A stretch of 33,103 nucleotides of DNA from Acidobacteriota bacterium. Its GTDB lineage: Bacteria; Acidobacteriota; Terriglobia; Terriglobales; Acidobacteriaceae. This document shows, one piece after another, positions 7,174 through 15,398 of the stretch (position 1 is the first letter of the stretch; every line of letters starts with the position of its first letter). The position numbers and the translations under genes are program-made. The stretch lies in NCBI GenBank assembly GCA_028872955.1, contig JAGWNX010000043.1:1-33103 (forward strand), in the 5' to 3' direction. The notes below the pieces were generated by a model. It was given only the letters and a program-made list of their open reading frames with translations, was not told where the DNA came from and did not search any database.

Positions 7174-8133
7174 GTGGAATTTTTCCGTAGCACCAATATC
7201 GACTGGCTGGGCAAGAAGTGGCTGTTCCTGGGCTTCTCGCTGATCTTCTCCGTGGCAGGTGTTCTGAGCATTCTGTTCTGGCACCACATTCCGCTGGGCG
7301 TGGACTTCAAGGGCGGCACGCAGGTGCGCGTGGCGTTTGACCGCCAGCCCAATGAGGATCACATCCGGCAGGCCTTCAACGCGGCTGGCGTCCGCGATGC
7401 GCAGATCCAGCGCATCAGCGACCCCAGCGGCCACGCCGCCAACAAGGTGATCGTGGCGCTGCCCATCGGCACGGCCACCGATGCCGCCCACGACCAGGGC
7501 CGCCAGAGCGTGGAGGGCGCACTGACCGCCGGCTACCATGACTCCGGCTTTACCGTGGAGCAGGTGGAGATTGTCGGCCCCACGGCCGGTCGCCAGCTGC
7601 AGCGGCAGGCGCTGCTGGCCACCCTGTACTCGCTGGTGGGCATGCTGATCTTTCTGTGGTTCCGCTTCGAGCTCATCTATGGCGTGGCGGCCGTGGTGGC
7701 GGTCTTCCATGACACGTTGATCACGGTGGGCGCCTTCAGCCTGACCAATCAGGAGATCTCGCTGACGGTGATTGCGGCCATCCTGACGCTGATCGGCTAC
7801 TCCATGAACGACACCATTGTGGTGTTCGATCGCATCCGCGAGAACCTTGCGCTGTCGCGGCGAGAGACGCTGGCAGAAGTGGTGAATCGCAGCATTAATC
7901 AGACCCTCAGCCGGACGGTGTTGACATCGGGACTTACGTTCCTTACTGTGTTGTCGCTGTATGTGTTCGGCGGAGAAGTGTTGCATGGCTTCTCGTTCGC
8001 CCTGGTTGTTGGCATTCTGATCGGCACGTACTCCTCCATCGCTGTTGCTGCGCCCATGCTGGTGGCCTACCAGGATTGGCGTGCTGCACGTGGTAAGGAG
8101 ATGACCCTGCCGGCCAAGCGCGCCAAAGTCTAG
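7174..8133 (+). CDS. secF: Protein translocase subunit SecF
   Basis: Partner of SecD in the Sec accessory complex. The 319-aa product has TM1 at about residues 16-35, the SecF motif IPLGVDFKGGTQVRV at 39-53, a short periplasmic domain, and five further helices from about 145 on. The signature LIGYSMNDTIVVFDRIREN lies at 206-224, with D213 as the conserved acidic residue. It starts at GTG 7174 with the purine-rich GAGACGAGG upstream. After the stop, aggtcttccg (8164-8173) can pair with cggaaggcct (8182-8191), so transcription may end or be attenuated before tonB. Confidence 0.97.
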   Translation: MEFFRSTNIDWLGKKWLFLGFSLIFSVAGVLSILFWHHIPLGVDFKGGTQVRVAFDRQPNEDHIRQAFNAAGVRDAQIQRISDPSGHAANKVIVALPIGTATDAAHDQGRQSVEGALTAGYHDSGFTVEQVEIVGPTAGRQLQRQALLATLYSLVGMLIFLWFRFELIYGVAAVVAVFHDTLITVGAFSLTNQEISLTVIAAILTLIGYSMNDTIVVFDRIRENLALSRRETLAEVVNRSINQTLSRTVLTSGLTFLTVLSLYVFGGEVLHGFSFALVVGILIGTYSSIAVAAPMLVAYQDWRAARGKEMTLPAKRAKV

Positions 8134-8163
8134 GGCTGCGGGATCAGGCACAGAGTCTTCCAC

Positions 8164-8191
8164 AGGTCTTCCGGGAACAATCGGAAGGCCT
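8164..8191 (+). terminator. Hairpin after secF
   Basis: A 10-bp stem, aggtcttccg / cggaaggcct with one G:T pair and an 8-nt loop, about 30 nt after the secF stop and 53 nt before tonB. No T tract follows, so it may be a partial terminator or an mRNA-stabilising structure separating secDF from the Ton genes. Confidence 0.4.
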
Positions 8192-8243
8192 GCGGTGTCT
8201 AAGCCCCATAGCTCGTCTTCCCTAATAAAAAAAGAGGCTGCAT

Positions 8244-8972
8244 ATGTTCGAAGACTCCTTGATGGAATCCGGTGGCAAGATTAAGACCAAGTCCAAGTAT
8301 TGGATGATTGGCACGTTCATCTTCAACGCATCAATTCTGGCCGTACTGATCCTGATCCCGCTGCTGTACCCTGAGGCGCTTCCGAAGACGGCGATGACGG
8401 CCATGCTGACGGCTCCGCCGCCGCCGCCGCCACCGCCGCCACCGCCGCCGCCGGCGCAGGTGATCAAGCCCATCAAGATGGTCTCGGAGATCGATCAGGG
8501 TCTGCATGCGCCGACCAAGATCCCCAAGGACATCAAGATGCTGAAGGAAGACTCTGCCCCGGCGCCCATGGTCGCTGGCGTAGCCGGCATGTCGGGCATG
8601 GGTAGTGGCTCGGGCGTTCCGGGTGGCGTGCTGGGCGGTATCGGTACCGCGCCGGCTCCCGTGGTCAAGGTGAAGCCGGTAGGCCCGGCGCGCGTCTCGA
8701 GCGGTGTGATGGCCGGTTCGCGCGTTGGTGGTCAGAACCCGGTGTATCCGGCGATTGCGAAGGCCGCACACGTCTCTGGCTCGGTCGTCCTGCACGCGAT
8801 TATCTCCAAGGATGGTTCGGTGCAGAATCTGCAGGTCGTCAGTGGTCCGGAGATGCTGCGGAATGCCGCTGTGGATGCAGTGCGCACCTGGCGCTACAAG
8901 CCCTATCTTCTGAACGGTGAGCCGACCGAGGTGGATACCACGGTTACGGTGAACTTCAACTTCGGCAGCTAA
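8244..8972 (+). CDS. tonB: Energy transducer TonB
   Basis: Links the ExbB-ExbD motor in the inner membrane to outer-membrane receptors. The 242-aa product has a cytoplasmic N-terminus of about 20 residues, one signal-anchor helix at about 20-42 (WMIGTFIFNASILAVLILIPLLYP), a run of 13 prolines at 58-70, and a Gly/Pro/Val-rich periplasmic linker. The C-terminal TonB domain at about 165-241 carries the usual YPAIAKAAHVSGSVVLHAIISKDGSV and VDAVRTWRYKPYLLNGEPTEVDTTVTVNF. The ATG at 8244 has AAAGAGG at 8231-8237. exbB and two exbD genes follow. The proline tract is encoded by near-pure CCG repeats and may be length-variable. Confidence 0.95.
   Translation: MFEDSLMESGGKIKTKSKYWMIGTFIFNASILAVLILIPLLYPEALPKTAMTAMLTAPPPPPPPPPPPPPAQVIKPIKMVSEIDQGLHAPTKIPKDIKMLKEDSAPAPMVAGVAGMSGMGSGSGVPGGVLGGIGTAPAPVVKVKPVGPARVSSGVMAGSRVGGQNPVYPAIAKAAHVSGSVVLHAIISKDGSVQNLQVVSGPEMLRNAAVDAVRTWRYKPYLLNGEPTEVDTTVTVNFNFGS
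8415..8453 (+). repeat. CCG/CCA trinucleotide repeat encoding 13 prolines
   Basis: Thirteen proline codons in a row (eleven CCG and two CCA, at codons 6 and 9 of the run) inside tonB. It encodes the start of the rigid periplasmic spacer. Such a tract can slip during replication in whole-codon steps. Confidence 0.9.
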
Positions 8973-9110
8973 CCCGGCACTCACCGGCTGTTTAGGTCTA
9001 TCAGACGTTCGATCGCGAAGTACCCTGCGTCTTAGCCTTTTGGGGTATTTTCCGGTCACATATTGACTCGCTACAGTTCAACAAGGCTTCAACCAGGAGG
9101 AAAGATTCCA

Positions 9111-9854
9111 GTGATTCTCGCTCATATCAACAACTTCGCCCACGTTCCCTCGACGCTTGCCATGTTCTTTGATGAAGGTGGCACGGTCGGCTTCAGCCCG
9201 CTGCAGCTCTGGTCGAACATGGGTAACCTTGCCCGCGCCGTGGTCATCCTGCTCTTCGTCATGTCGATCTGGTCGCTGGCTGTCATTATCGATCGCGCCC
9301 TGTACTTCTCCGCAGCCCGTAAGCAGTCCCGCGAGTTTGCGCCCAAGGTTGCCGGCGCGCTGAAGGATGGCCGTCTGGATGAGGCGATCAAGGTTGCCGA
9401 CCGTTGCAAGAAGTCGCACCTCGCCGAAGTGGTCACCGCTGGTCTGCAGGAGTTCCGCAGCTTCGGTTCGGGTGGCGCAATCACCCAGGAGCAGGTGGAG
9501 AGCTCGCAGCGCGCTCTGGAGCGCTCTGAGGCCATCGTGCACGCGAAGCTGAAGCGCGGTCTGGGCGGTCTGGCCACCATCGGCTCGACGGCTCCGTTCA
9601 TCGGTCTGTTCGGCACCGTGGTCGGCATTCTGAATGCCTTCCAGCAGATTGCTACGCAGAAGACCTCGGGCATCGGCGCTGTGGCCGGCGGTATCTCGGA
9701 GGCCCTGGTGACGACCGCATTCGGTCTGCTGGTTGCCATCCCGGCCGTTATGACGTTCAACTACTTCACGGGTAAGGTCGAGGCGTTTGACGTGGAGATG
9801 GACAACAGCTCGAGCGAGCTGGTGGACTACTTCATCAAGCAGAGCCATCGCTAA
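9111..9854 (+). CDS. exbB: ExbB/TolQ/MotA-family proton channel protein
   Basis: Inner-membrane subunit that with ExbD forms the proton-driven motor acting on TonB. The GTG at 9111 is chosen because a full AGGAGG lies at 9095-9100; an in-frame TTG at 9063 has none. The 247-aa product has three helices at about 41-62, 152-176 and 195-217. The MotA/TolQ/ExbB domain is clear: GLGGLATIGSTAPFIGLFGTVVGILNAF at 151-178, then ISEALVTTAFGLLVAIPAV at 195-213. It lies between tonB and two exbD genes. TolQ is an alternative name, but the neighbouring tonB and absence of tolA/tolB/pal favour ExbB. Confidence 0.95.
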   Translation: MILAHINNFAHVPSTLAMFFDEGGTVGFSPLQLWSNMGNLARAVVILLFVMSIWSLAVIIDRALYFSAARKQSREFAPKVAGALKDGRLDEAIKVADRCKKSHLAEVVTAGLQEFRSFGSGGAITQEQVESSQRALERSEAIVHAKLKRGLGGLATIGSTAPFIGLFGTVVGILNAFQQIATQKTSGIGAVAGGISEALVTTAFGLLVAIPAVMTFNYFTGKVEAFDVEMDNSSSELVDYFIKQSHR

Positions 9855-9861
9855 ACCCGCC

Positions 9862-9948
9862 TCTGCCTTCGGGCAGACGTGAGCGACCTGCTGGAACGGT
9901 ACGACGTCTGAGCTCTCCGGGTGCAATGCGAAGGCACCCGGAGGCTCA
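9862..9948 (+). promoter_or_regulatory. Two intercistronic hairpins between exbB and exbD1
   Basis: The first, at 9862-9877, is tctgcc-ttcg-ggcaga, a perfect 6-bp stem closed by the very stable cUUCGg tetraloop, starting 8 nt after the exbB stop. The second, at 9909-9948, is tgagc..tccgggtgc / gcacccgga..gctca with a 9-nt loop and a small bulge. Neither has a T tract. Such structures often protect or process mRNA so that the motor subunits are made in unequal amounts; that role is inferred. Confidence 0.5.
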
Positions 9949-10010
9949 GGCCACACCAAAGCAGGCATCGACCGAAGTGCAGGACGTGACGACAGGACGG
10001 AGTAAACAGT

Positions 10011-10439
<429 letters not shown>

Positions 10440-10464
10440 AAAAGCAGTGCGCTGATCGCAGGCC

Positions 10465-10483
10465 TGGCTGCAAGGCAGCCAGC
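10465..10483 (+). promoter_or_regulatory. Intercistronic hairpin between exbD1 and exbD2
   Basis: ctggctgc (10465-10472) pairs perfectly with gcagccag (10476-10483) across an aag loop, 25 nt after the exbD1 stop. There is no T tract. It resembles the hairpins between exbB and exbD1. Confidence 0.5.
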
Positions 10484-10532
10484 GTGAGCAGCGGGTAGTT
10501 GAGAGTGTGGAGTCGGATTAAGGAGATTCGCT

Positions 10533-10970
10533 ATGGGAATGGGTGGAGGAAATGTCGGCGGAATGCAGTCGGACATCAACGTTACCCCGTTGATTGACGT
10601 TCTGCTGGTGCTGTTGATCATCTTCATGGTGATCGTGCCGGTCACTCCGAAGGGCTTGGATACGCTGGTTCCCCAGCCGCCCAAGGACAAGACGCATGAC
10701 GACGTTGTGAACGATCGTACGATTGTGGTGCAGGTGCTCTCGAACGGTGCCGGCCAGCCCTCGTACAAGATCAATCAGGACGATTTTGCGAAGTCAGCCC
10801 TGGAGCCGAAGCTGGTGGAGATCTTCTCGGCGCGTCAGGAGAAGGTCATGTTCGTCAAGGGTGACAAGGATCTGGACTACAGCAAGGTCGCTGAGGTGAT
10901 TGACTTCGGTCATCAGGCCGGTGTGGACAATATCGGTCTGATCACGCCGCGTGTCGAGGCTGGTCAGTAG
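10533..10970 (+). CDS. exbD: ExbD/TolR-family biopolymer transport protein (copy 2)
   Basis: The 145-aa product begins with a Gly/Met-rich head, then SDINVTPLIDVLLVLLIIFMVIVP at about 13-36 with D22 in the membrane helix. The periplasmic part ends in YSKVAEVIDFGHQAGVDNIGLIT. It differs from the first copy across most of the periplasmic domain, so this is an old paralogue rather than a recent duplication. The ATG at 10533 has AAGGAG upstream. A good terminator follows at 11002-11030, marking the end of the Ton-Exb transcript. Confidence 0.95.
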   Translation: MGMGGGNVGGMQSDINVTPLIDVLLVLLIIFMVIVPVTPKGLDTLVPQPPKDKTHDDVVNDRTIVVQVLSNGAGQPSYKINQDDFAKSALEPKLVEIFSARQEKVMFVKGDKDLDYSKVAEVIDFGHQAGVDNIGLITPRVEAGQ

Positions 10971-11001
10971 CGCTCAGATACAATTCAGGCAGAATCAAGA
11001 G

Positions 11002-11030
11002 GCGGCTTGCAGCAATGTGAGCCGCTTTTT
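11002..11030 (+). terminator. Rho-independent terminator after exbD2
   Basis: gcggct at 11002-11007 pairs with agccgc at 11020-11025 and is followed directly by TTTTT at 11026-11030, 32 nt after the exbD2 stop. Confidence 0.8.
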
Positions 11031-11407
11031 GTGTAGGTGGTGGGTGCAGCGCGGGGTGGCGCGAACCGTAGCAGGCGAATTGCTGGTCTTCGGCTTGACA
11101 TTGTGGGTGTAACGAGTCCAAGCTTCTTCTCCGTGCTGCAAGTTGTCCACATGCAGTGCAGTGGTTTTGCAAGGTTGGAGACGGGGCAGAGATGTCACGT
11201 CCGATCGGATGTGCCGATGTGAGCAACGCGGTACTGCTGCGCTGTAGTACACCGCTAACTCACCGGCAAAATGTTGGTGGTAGGCACTGGTCATATGGTG
11301 TTGGGTACCGTTACAATCTATCCGCAAGGAACAAAGCGGTCCTTCTGTTCAGCCATCGCGGCCAAGACATCAAAGACGCGCCATTTTTGAAGGAGATGAA
11401 TCGCCCC
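11031..11407. other. Non-coding region with predicted promoter of the TPR gene
   Basis: The reading frame of the downstream gene stays open back to 11156, but that extension has no family-like sequence and precedes the lipoprotein signal, so it is treated as non-coding. A -10-like TACAAT at 11312-11317, with TGGTCA at 11288-11293 as a weak -35 (18-bp spacer), is the best promoter candidate, giving a leader of about 85 nt. A perfect TTGACA at 11095-11100 has no matching -10. Confidence 0.45.
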
Positions 11408-12229
11408 ATGAGATTATCTGCACGGATTCCGGTTTCGGCCGCTTTGCTGGCACTGCTGTTGGGAAGCACCACCGGATGCAATCGGCTGAAGGCCCGGGAC
11501 CAGCTCAACAAGGGTGTCGCCGCGTTCAAGAACGCGCGCTATGAGGAAGCGGTGGAGAACTTCCAGAACGCCATCAAGCTGGACCCTGAGTACTCTGCTG
11601 CAAAGCTGTACCTGGCCACGGCGTACTCGTACCAGGTCGTGCCCAACCTTGACACCCCGGAGAATCTGGCTGTTGCGCAGAAGGCTCTGAATGGCTTTCA
11701 GGAAGTGCTCGACAAGGACCCGAACGACCTCGGCGCGCTGAAGCAGATCGCATCAATCGACCGCAACATCAAGCGCCTGGATGATGCCAAGACCTATGAG
11801 AAAAAGGTCATCGCCATCGCCCCGGATGACGCTGAGGCTTACTACACGGTGGGTGTGGTGGATTGGATGCAGTCGTACAAGAACGCCATTACCATCCTTG
11901 CAGCAGATGGCCTGACGGATGACGGCAATGGCAACGTGAAGAAGAGCAAGGCCGCCTGCCAGAAGCTGCAGGATCAGAACACAGCGCTGGTGAACGAGGG
12001 CCTGGAGTATCTGACCAAGGCGGTGGACATCAACAAGAACTACGATGACGCCATGCAGTATCTGAACCTCACGCAGCGCCGCAAGGCGGACCTGGAGTGC
12101 GGCAACGACGCAGCTCGCAAGGCTGACCTGGCCGCTGCGGATGACTGGAGCCAGAAGGCCATGGGGGCACGTAAGCAGAACGAGCTCGACAAGGAAAAGA
12201 AGGTTGGCGGCGGCGTCACGATGCAGTAA
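11408..12229 (+). CDS. TPR-repeat lipoprotein
   Basis: Predicted 273-aa exported protein made mostly of tetratricopeptide-type helices, a scaffold for protein contacts. The ATG at 11408 gives MRLSARIPVSAALLALLLG followed by STTGC with Cys24 as the likely lipidated residue; the -3 position is not ideal for a lipobox. An ATG at 11396 directly abuts the AGGAG at 11391-11395, too close to use it. TPR units are seen at about 28-62 (LNKGVAAFKNARYEEAVENFQNAIKLDP) and 95-150, with a looser third around 190-240. The C-terminus is Lys/Asp/Ala-rich. It follows the Ton-Exb cluster but has its own terminator and probable promoter. The partner is unknown. Confidence 0.85.
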   Translation: MRLSARIPVSAALLALLLGSTTGCNRLKARDQLNKGVAAFKNARYEEAVENFQNAIKLDPEYSAAKLYLATAYSYQVVPNLDTPENLAVAQKALNGFQEVLDKDPNDLGALKQIASIDRNIKRLDDAKTYEKKVIAIAPDDAEAYYTVGVVDWMQSYKNAITILAADGLTDDGNGNVKKSKAACQKLQDQNTALVNEGLEYLTKAVDINKNYDDAMQYLNLTQRRKADLECGNDAARKADLAAADDWSQKAMGARKQNELDKEKKVGGGVTMQ

Positions 12230-12256
12230 GTTCGCAGTCCAAACCATTGCAGCCAG

Positions 12257-12291
12257 GCGGGCCTTCCCAGTTGGGGAGGCCCGCTTTGTTT
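12257..12291 (+). terminator. Rho-independent terminator after the TPR gene
   Basis: gcgggccttccc (12257-12268) pairs with gggaggcccgc (12274-12284), with one bulged base, followed by TTTGTTT at 12285-12291. It starts 27 nt after the stop codon. Confidence 0.85.
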
Positions 12292-12339
12292 GTAGAGCAG
12301 ATCAAGCTGCCTGGTGCCGGCTGCGCGACGCGCAGGATG

Positions 12340-12370
12340 TTGACGCGCAGGATCCTGCGTCGGTGATACT
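12340..12370 (+). promoter_or_regulatory. Predicted promoter of the transporter gene
   Basis: TTGACG at 12340-12345 and GATACT at 12365-12370 are 19 bp apart (18 to TGATAC). Transcription would start about 30 nt before the GTG. The same TGATACT heptamer occurs upstream of the NTF2-like gene on the other strand. Confidence 0.5.
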
Positions 12371-12405
12371 CTGGGGCCCCACTCATCCTGGTGGAGGTAC
12401 GATCC

Positions 12406-13407
12406 GTGTTTGAGCCGCAGAGCTATGCTGTAGCGCTGACCCTGATGGTGGTCAGCATGCTGTGCTGGGGGTCCTGGGCCAACAGCATGAAGATGTGTCC
12501 TGGCTACCGATTTCAACTCTTCTACTGGGACTACGTGCTGGGGCTGTTGGCTGGCGCTGCGCTGTGGGGCGTTACGCTGGGTAGCTGGGGCGGTGCTGGG
12601 CGCAGCTTTGCCGCAGACCTGGCCCATGCCGGTGGCACCCACGTTGGCCTGGCCATGCTGGGCGGCGCGGTCTTCAACGTGGCGAATTTGTTGCTGGTCG
12701 CGGCTATCGACATCGCCGGGCTGGCGGTGGCGTTCCCGGTGGGCATTGGACTCGCACTGGTGGTGGGTGCGGTCAGCAGCTATGTGCTGGCACCGGCGGG
12801 CAATCCGGCGCTGTTGTTTGGTGGCATTGCGCTGGTGGTGGCGGCCATCGTGCTGGACGCGCTGGCGTATCGGCTGCGCGAGTCTGTGCTGGCGACGGGG
12901 CAGCGCAGCGTCAGCGTGCGCGGTGTGGTGCTCAGCCTGGTTGCCGGGCTGTTGATGGGCACGTTTTATCCGTTTGTGGCGCGGTCCATGTCTGGTGTGG
13001 ATGCGCCCGGGCCCTATGCGATCGCCATGTTCTTTGCACTGGGTGTGCTGTTGTGCGCGCTGCCGGCTAATCTACTGCTGATGCGTAAGCCGCTGGATGG
13101 CGGCCCACCTGCTCCCATCGCCGGCTGGCTGGCTGCGCCGCTGCGGTGGCACCTGTGGGGTGCGCTGGGCGGCGGTATCTGGTGTACGGGCGCGGTGATG
13201 AACTTTGTGGCTTCGCGCGCGCATGTCGTGGGGCCGGCCGTCTCGTACTCCATCGGCCAGGGCGCGACGATGATCTCTGCAGGATGGGGCGTGCTGGTCT
13301 GGCGAGAGTTTACGGCGGCACCGGCGCGGGCCAGGGTGCTGCTGGGCTGGATGTTTGTGCTGTTCCTGTGTGGGCTGTCGGCGGTGGCACTGGCACCCGT
13401 TCTCTGA
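12406..13407 (+). CDS. GRP/ureide-permease-like membrane transporter (DMT superfamily)
   Basis: A 333-aa integral membrane protein with about ten helices and hardly any soluble part. GTG 12406 is used because GGAGGT lies at 12393-12398; the GTG at 12391 would overlap that site. The opening, VVSMLCWGSWANSMKM, then FQLFYWDYVLGLL, and AVFNVANLLLVAAIDIAGLAVAFPVGIGLALVVG, resemble bacterial members of the glucose/ribose-porter group that are related to plant ureide permeases. Substrates in that group include sugars and ureides/nucleobases. A ribokinase gene lies 1.1 kb downstream on the same strand, which makes ribose or a ribonucleoside a reasonable guess, but that is inference only. Confidence 0.8.
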   Translation: MFEPQSYAVALTLMVVSMLCWGSWANSMKMCPGYRFQLFYWDYVLGLLAGAALWGVTLGSWGGAGRSFAADLAHAGGTHVGLAMLGGAVFNVANLLLVAAIDIAGLAVAFPVGIGLALVVGAVSSYVLAPAGNPALLFGGIALVVAAIVLDALAYRLRESVLATGQRSVSVRGVVLSLVAGLLMGTFYPFVARSMSGVDAPGPYAIAMFFALGVLLCALPANLLLMRKPLDGGPPAPIAGWLAAPLRWHLWGALGGGIWCTGAVMNFVASRAHVVGPAVSYSIGQGATMISAGWGVLVWREFTAAPARARVLLGWMFVLFLCGLSAVALAPVL

Positions 13408-13419
13408 GCGTGCGTTAGG

Positions 13420-14367
13420 TTACGGCAGCGAGATGCTGGCGGTGTGGGCGAGGTTGCCACTGGTGCCGGTCATCTGCAGCGCACCCGGCGTACTGCTGCT
13501 GGCGGGTGCTGGGCTGGCACCGCCGCACGCGGAGACCGCCACCATCGCCACAGCCGCAGCAAGCACGATTAAAACGTTACGCACAGACCGCCGCTGGCGA
13601 GTGCGCAGCCACGGCAGGGACAGCAGCGCAGCCAGCGCCGCCCAGGGCATCTGCAAACCAGCCAGCATGATGGGGGCCTGCACCGTAACGCTTACCGGCG
13701 ATACGCTGCTGCCTACGGCAAGGTTGTTGACTGAGAGCGTAGCCGTGTAACCGGCGGGCAGCTGGGTGATGGCGAGGTTGACCGGCCCGGCGAGGGCGGT
13801 ACCGTTGGTGGCGGCAACCGAGAAGAGGTACAACGAGGTGCCGGCCGGCAGATGGCACTGGCAGGTGTTGTTGTCCAGCTGAACGGGCGTGCTCAGGGCA
13901 AAGTCCTGCATGACCTGCGGCAGGGTGTTGCTCAGGGCGCTGCTGTAGCTGGCGTCTCCGCTATAGCTGGCGGTAAGGCTGTGTGTGCCGGCGGGCAGTG
14001 CGGCGGCGGTGTAGCTGGCTGTGCCGCTGGTGCCCAGGGCAACGGTGCCCAGCAGCTGGGTGCCATCGTAGAAGCTGACCTGCCCGGTGGCGGAGCCGGC
14101 ACCGGAGGAGAGCGTCGCCGACAATGTGATGGGGTTCTGAGCCATCTGCGGATTGAGGGACGAGCTGAGCGCGAGAGCCGGGGCAAGCGCCGCGTACGGG
14201 CCCGCGTAGAGCGGCTGCGGGCAGGTCTGGTGACCGGTGGCGTCGTCTGTCGCCTGCGCAGGCGCATGCTGCGCGCAATGCTGCGCCCATGCTGGTACTA
14301 CGAGCCCAAGCAGCAGTGCGCAGACCACAATGTAGCGGCGAGTCTGGATGGCAGCAGCGCGAGACAT
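13420..14367 (-). CDS. Exported Ig-like-repeat protein
   Basis: A 315-aa predicted exported protein. It has a signal peptide (MSRAAAIQTRRYIVVCALLLGLVVPAWA), a His/Cys-rich stretch, and one bacterial Ig-like domain at about 72-150 (NPITLSATLSSGAGSATGQVSFYDG, LPAGTHSLTASYSGDASYSSALS), the pattern of Big_3_5/Ig-like repeats in cell-surface proteins. Next comes a second beta-rich part with a Cys-x-Cys, then PWAALAALLSLPWLRTRQRR, a hydrophobic segment ending in SACGG, and a short TSGNLAHTASISL tail. That last arrangement is common in acidobacterial surface proteins that carry many repeats; this is a short version. Function is unknown. It converges with the transporter gene (12-bp gap) and diverges from rbsK. 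Confidence 0.75.
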   Translation of the reverse strand: MSRAAAIQTRRYIVVCALLLGLVVPAWAQHCAQHAPAQATDDATGHQTCPQPLYAGPYAALAPALALSSSLNPQMAQNPITLSATLSSGAGSATGQVSFYDGTQLLGTVALGTSGTASYTAAALPAGTHSLTASYSGDASYSSALSNTLPQVMQDFALSTPVQLDNNTCQCHLPAGTSLYLFSVAATNGTALAGPVNLAITQLPAGYTATLSVNNLAVGSSVSPVSVTVQAPIMLAGLQMPWAALAALLSLPWLRTRQRRSVRNVLIVLAAAVAMVAVSACGGASPAPASSSTPGALQMTGTSGNLAHTASISLP

Positions 14368-14410
14368 AGAGGACGCCCTTGCCGATGGGACGCAGCGGCG
14401 GCGGTGCTGG

Positions 14411-14440
14411 TTACAGCCGCACGGTACGACCGGCTAGAAT
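14411..14440 (+). promoter_or_regulatory. Predicted promoter of rbsK
   Basis: TTACAG at 14411-14416, an 18-bp spacer and TAGAAT at 14435-14440, 37 nt before the rbsK ATG. It lies in the 110-bp divergent region shared with the Ig-like gene. Confidence 0.5.
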
Positions 14441-14477
14441 GGCAACGCACGCAAACTGTGGCACTGGAGGAGAGACC

Positions 14478-15398
14478 ATGCACGAGCAGAGGCCAGTGCT
14501 GGTGGTGGGCAGCGTCAACATGGATCTGGTGACGCGCGCTGCGCACATTCCTGCGGCGGGAGAGACGATTGCCGGCACGGACTTTGCCACCTTTGCCGGA
14601 GGGAAAGGGGCCAATCAGGCCGTGGCCGTGGGCCGCCTGGGCTACCCCGTGCAGATGGTGGGCCGCGTGGGAGAGGATGCCTTTGGCCTGGCGCTGCGCG
14701 AAGGGCTGCGCGAGATGGGCGTCAATGCAGCGGCGGTGCGCGTGACGCCTGGACCCTCGGGTGTGGCGTCCATTGTGGTGGCCGAGAATGGCGAGAACTG
14801 CATTGTGATTGTGGCCGGCGCGAACGGTCAGCTCTCGCCGGAAGACATGGACGCCGAGGCGGAGCGGATTGCAGGCGCGGGCATGGTGCTGGCGCAGCTG
14901 GAGGTGCCGCTGCCTACGGTGGAGCGGCTGGCGGTGTTGTGCGAGCGTAGCGGCGTGCCGCTGGTGTTGGACCCCGCCCCGGTGTGCGCGCTGCCGGAGT
15001 CGTTGCTGCGCCGCGTAACGTGGCTCACGCCCAATGAGACAGAGGCCGCCGGCCTGGTGGGCCATGGCGAGCCAGAGCAGGTGGCCGAGCGGCTGCTGGC
15101 GTTAGGGCCACAGGGTGTGGTGCTCAAACTCGGCGCGCGTGGCGCGTACCTGCGGACGCAGGCCGGGTACGCGTTGCGGGTGCCGGCGTTTGCCGCAACT
15201 CCGCTGGATACCACGGCGGCGGGTGATGCCTTCAACGGCGCGTTTGCGACGGCACTGCTGCTGGGCCGGGAGCTGGGCGCGGCGGCCCGATTTGCGGCAG
15301 CAGCGGCGGCCATCAGCGTGACGCGTGCGGGCGCACAGAGTTCCATGGCGTCGATGGCGGAGGTGGAGTCCATGCTGGCGAATGAGGAGCGTGTATGA
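14478..15398 (+). CDS. rbsK: Ribokinase (PfkB family)
   Basis: Phosphorylates ribose to ribose-5-phosphate with ATP in the cytoplasm. The 306-aa product matches the family length and carries GSVNMDLV at 11-18, the substrate-binding GGKGANQAVA at 41-50, NETE at 186-189, LKLGARGAYL at 217-226 and the PfkB signature DTTAAGDAFNGAFA at 244-257, with D250 as catalytic base. ATG 14478 has TGGAGGAG upstream. Its stop overlaps the ATG of the multihaem cytochrome gene by 4 nt (ATGA), implying co-translation. Neighbouring PfkB kinases share the fold, but the N-terminal glycine motifs favour ribokinase. No D-ribose pyranase (rbsD) is seen. Confidence 0.92.
   Translation: MHEQRPVLVVGSVNMDLVTRAAHIPAAGETIAGTDFATFAGGKGANQAVAVGRLGYPVQMVGRVGEDAFGLALREGLREMGVNAAAVRVTPGPSGVASIVVAENGENCIVIVAGANGQLSPEDMDAEAERIAGAGMVLAQLEVPLPTVERLAVLCERSGVPLVLDPAPVCALPESLLRRVTWLTPNETEAAGLVGHGEPEQVAERLLALGPQGVVLKLGARGAYLRTQAGYALRVPAFAATPLDTTAAGDAFNGAFATALLLGRELGAAARFAAAAAAISVTRAGAQSSMASMAEVESMLANEERV

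Noticed and set aside
11156..11407. Upstream extension of the TPR lipoprotein reading frame
   Set aside because: The extension would place the lipoprotein signal about 85 residues inside the protein; the start at 11408 gives a proper signal peptide.
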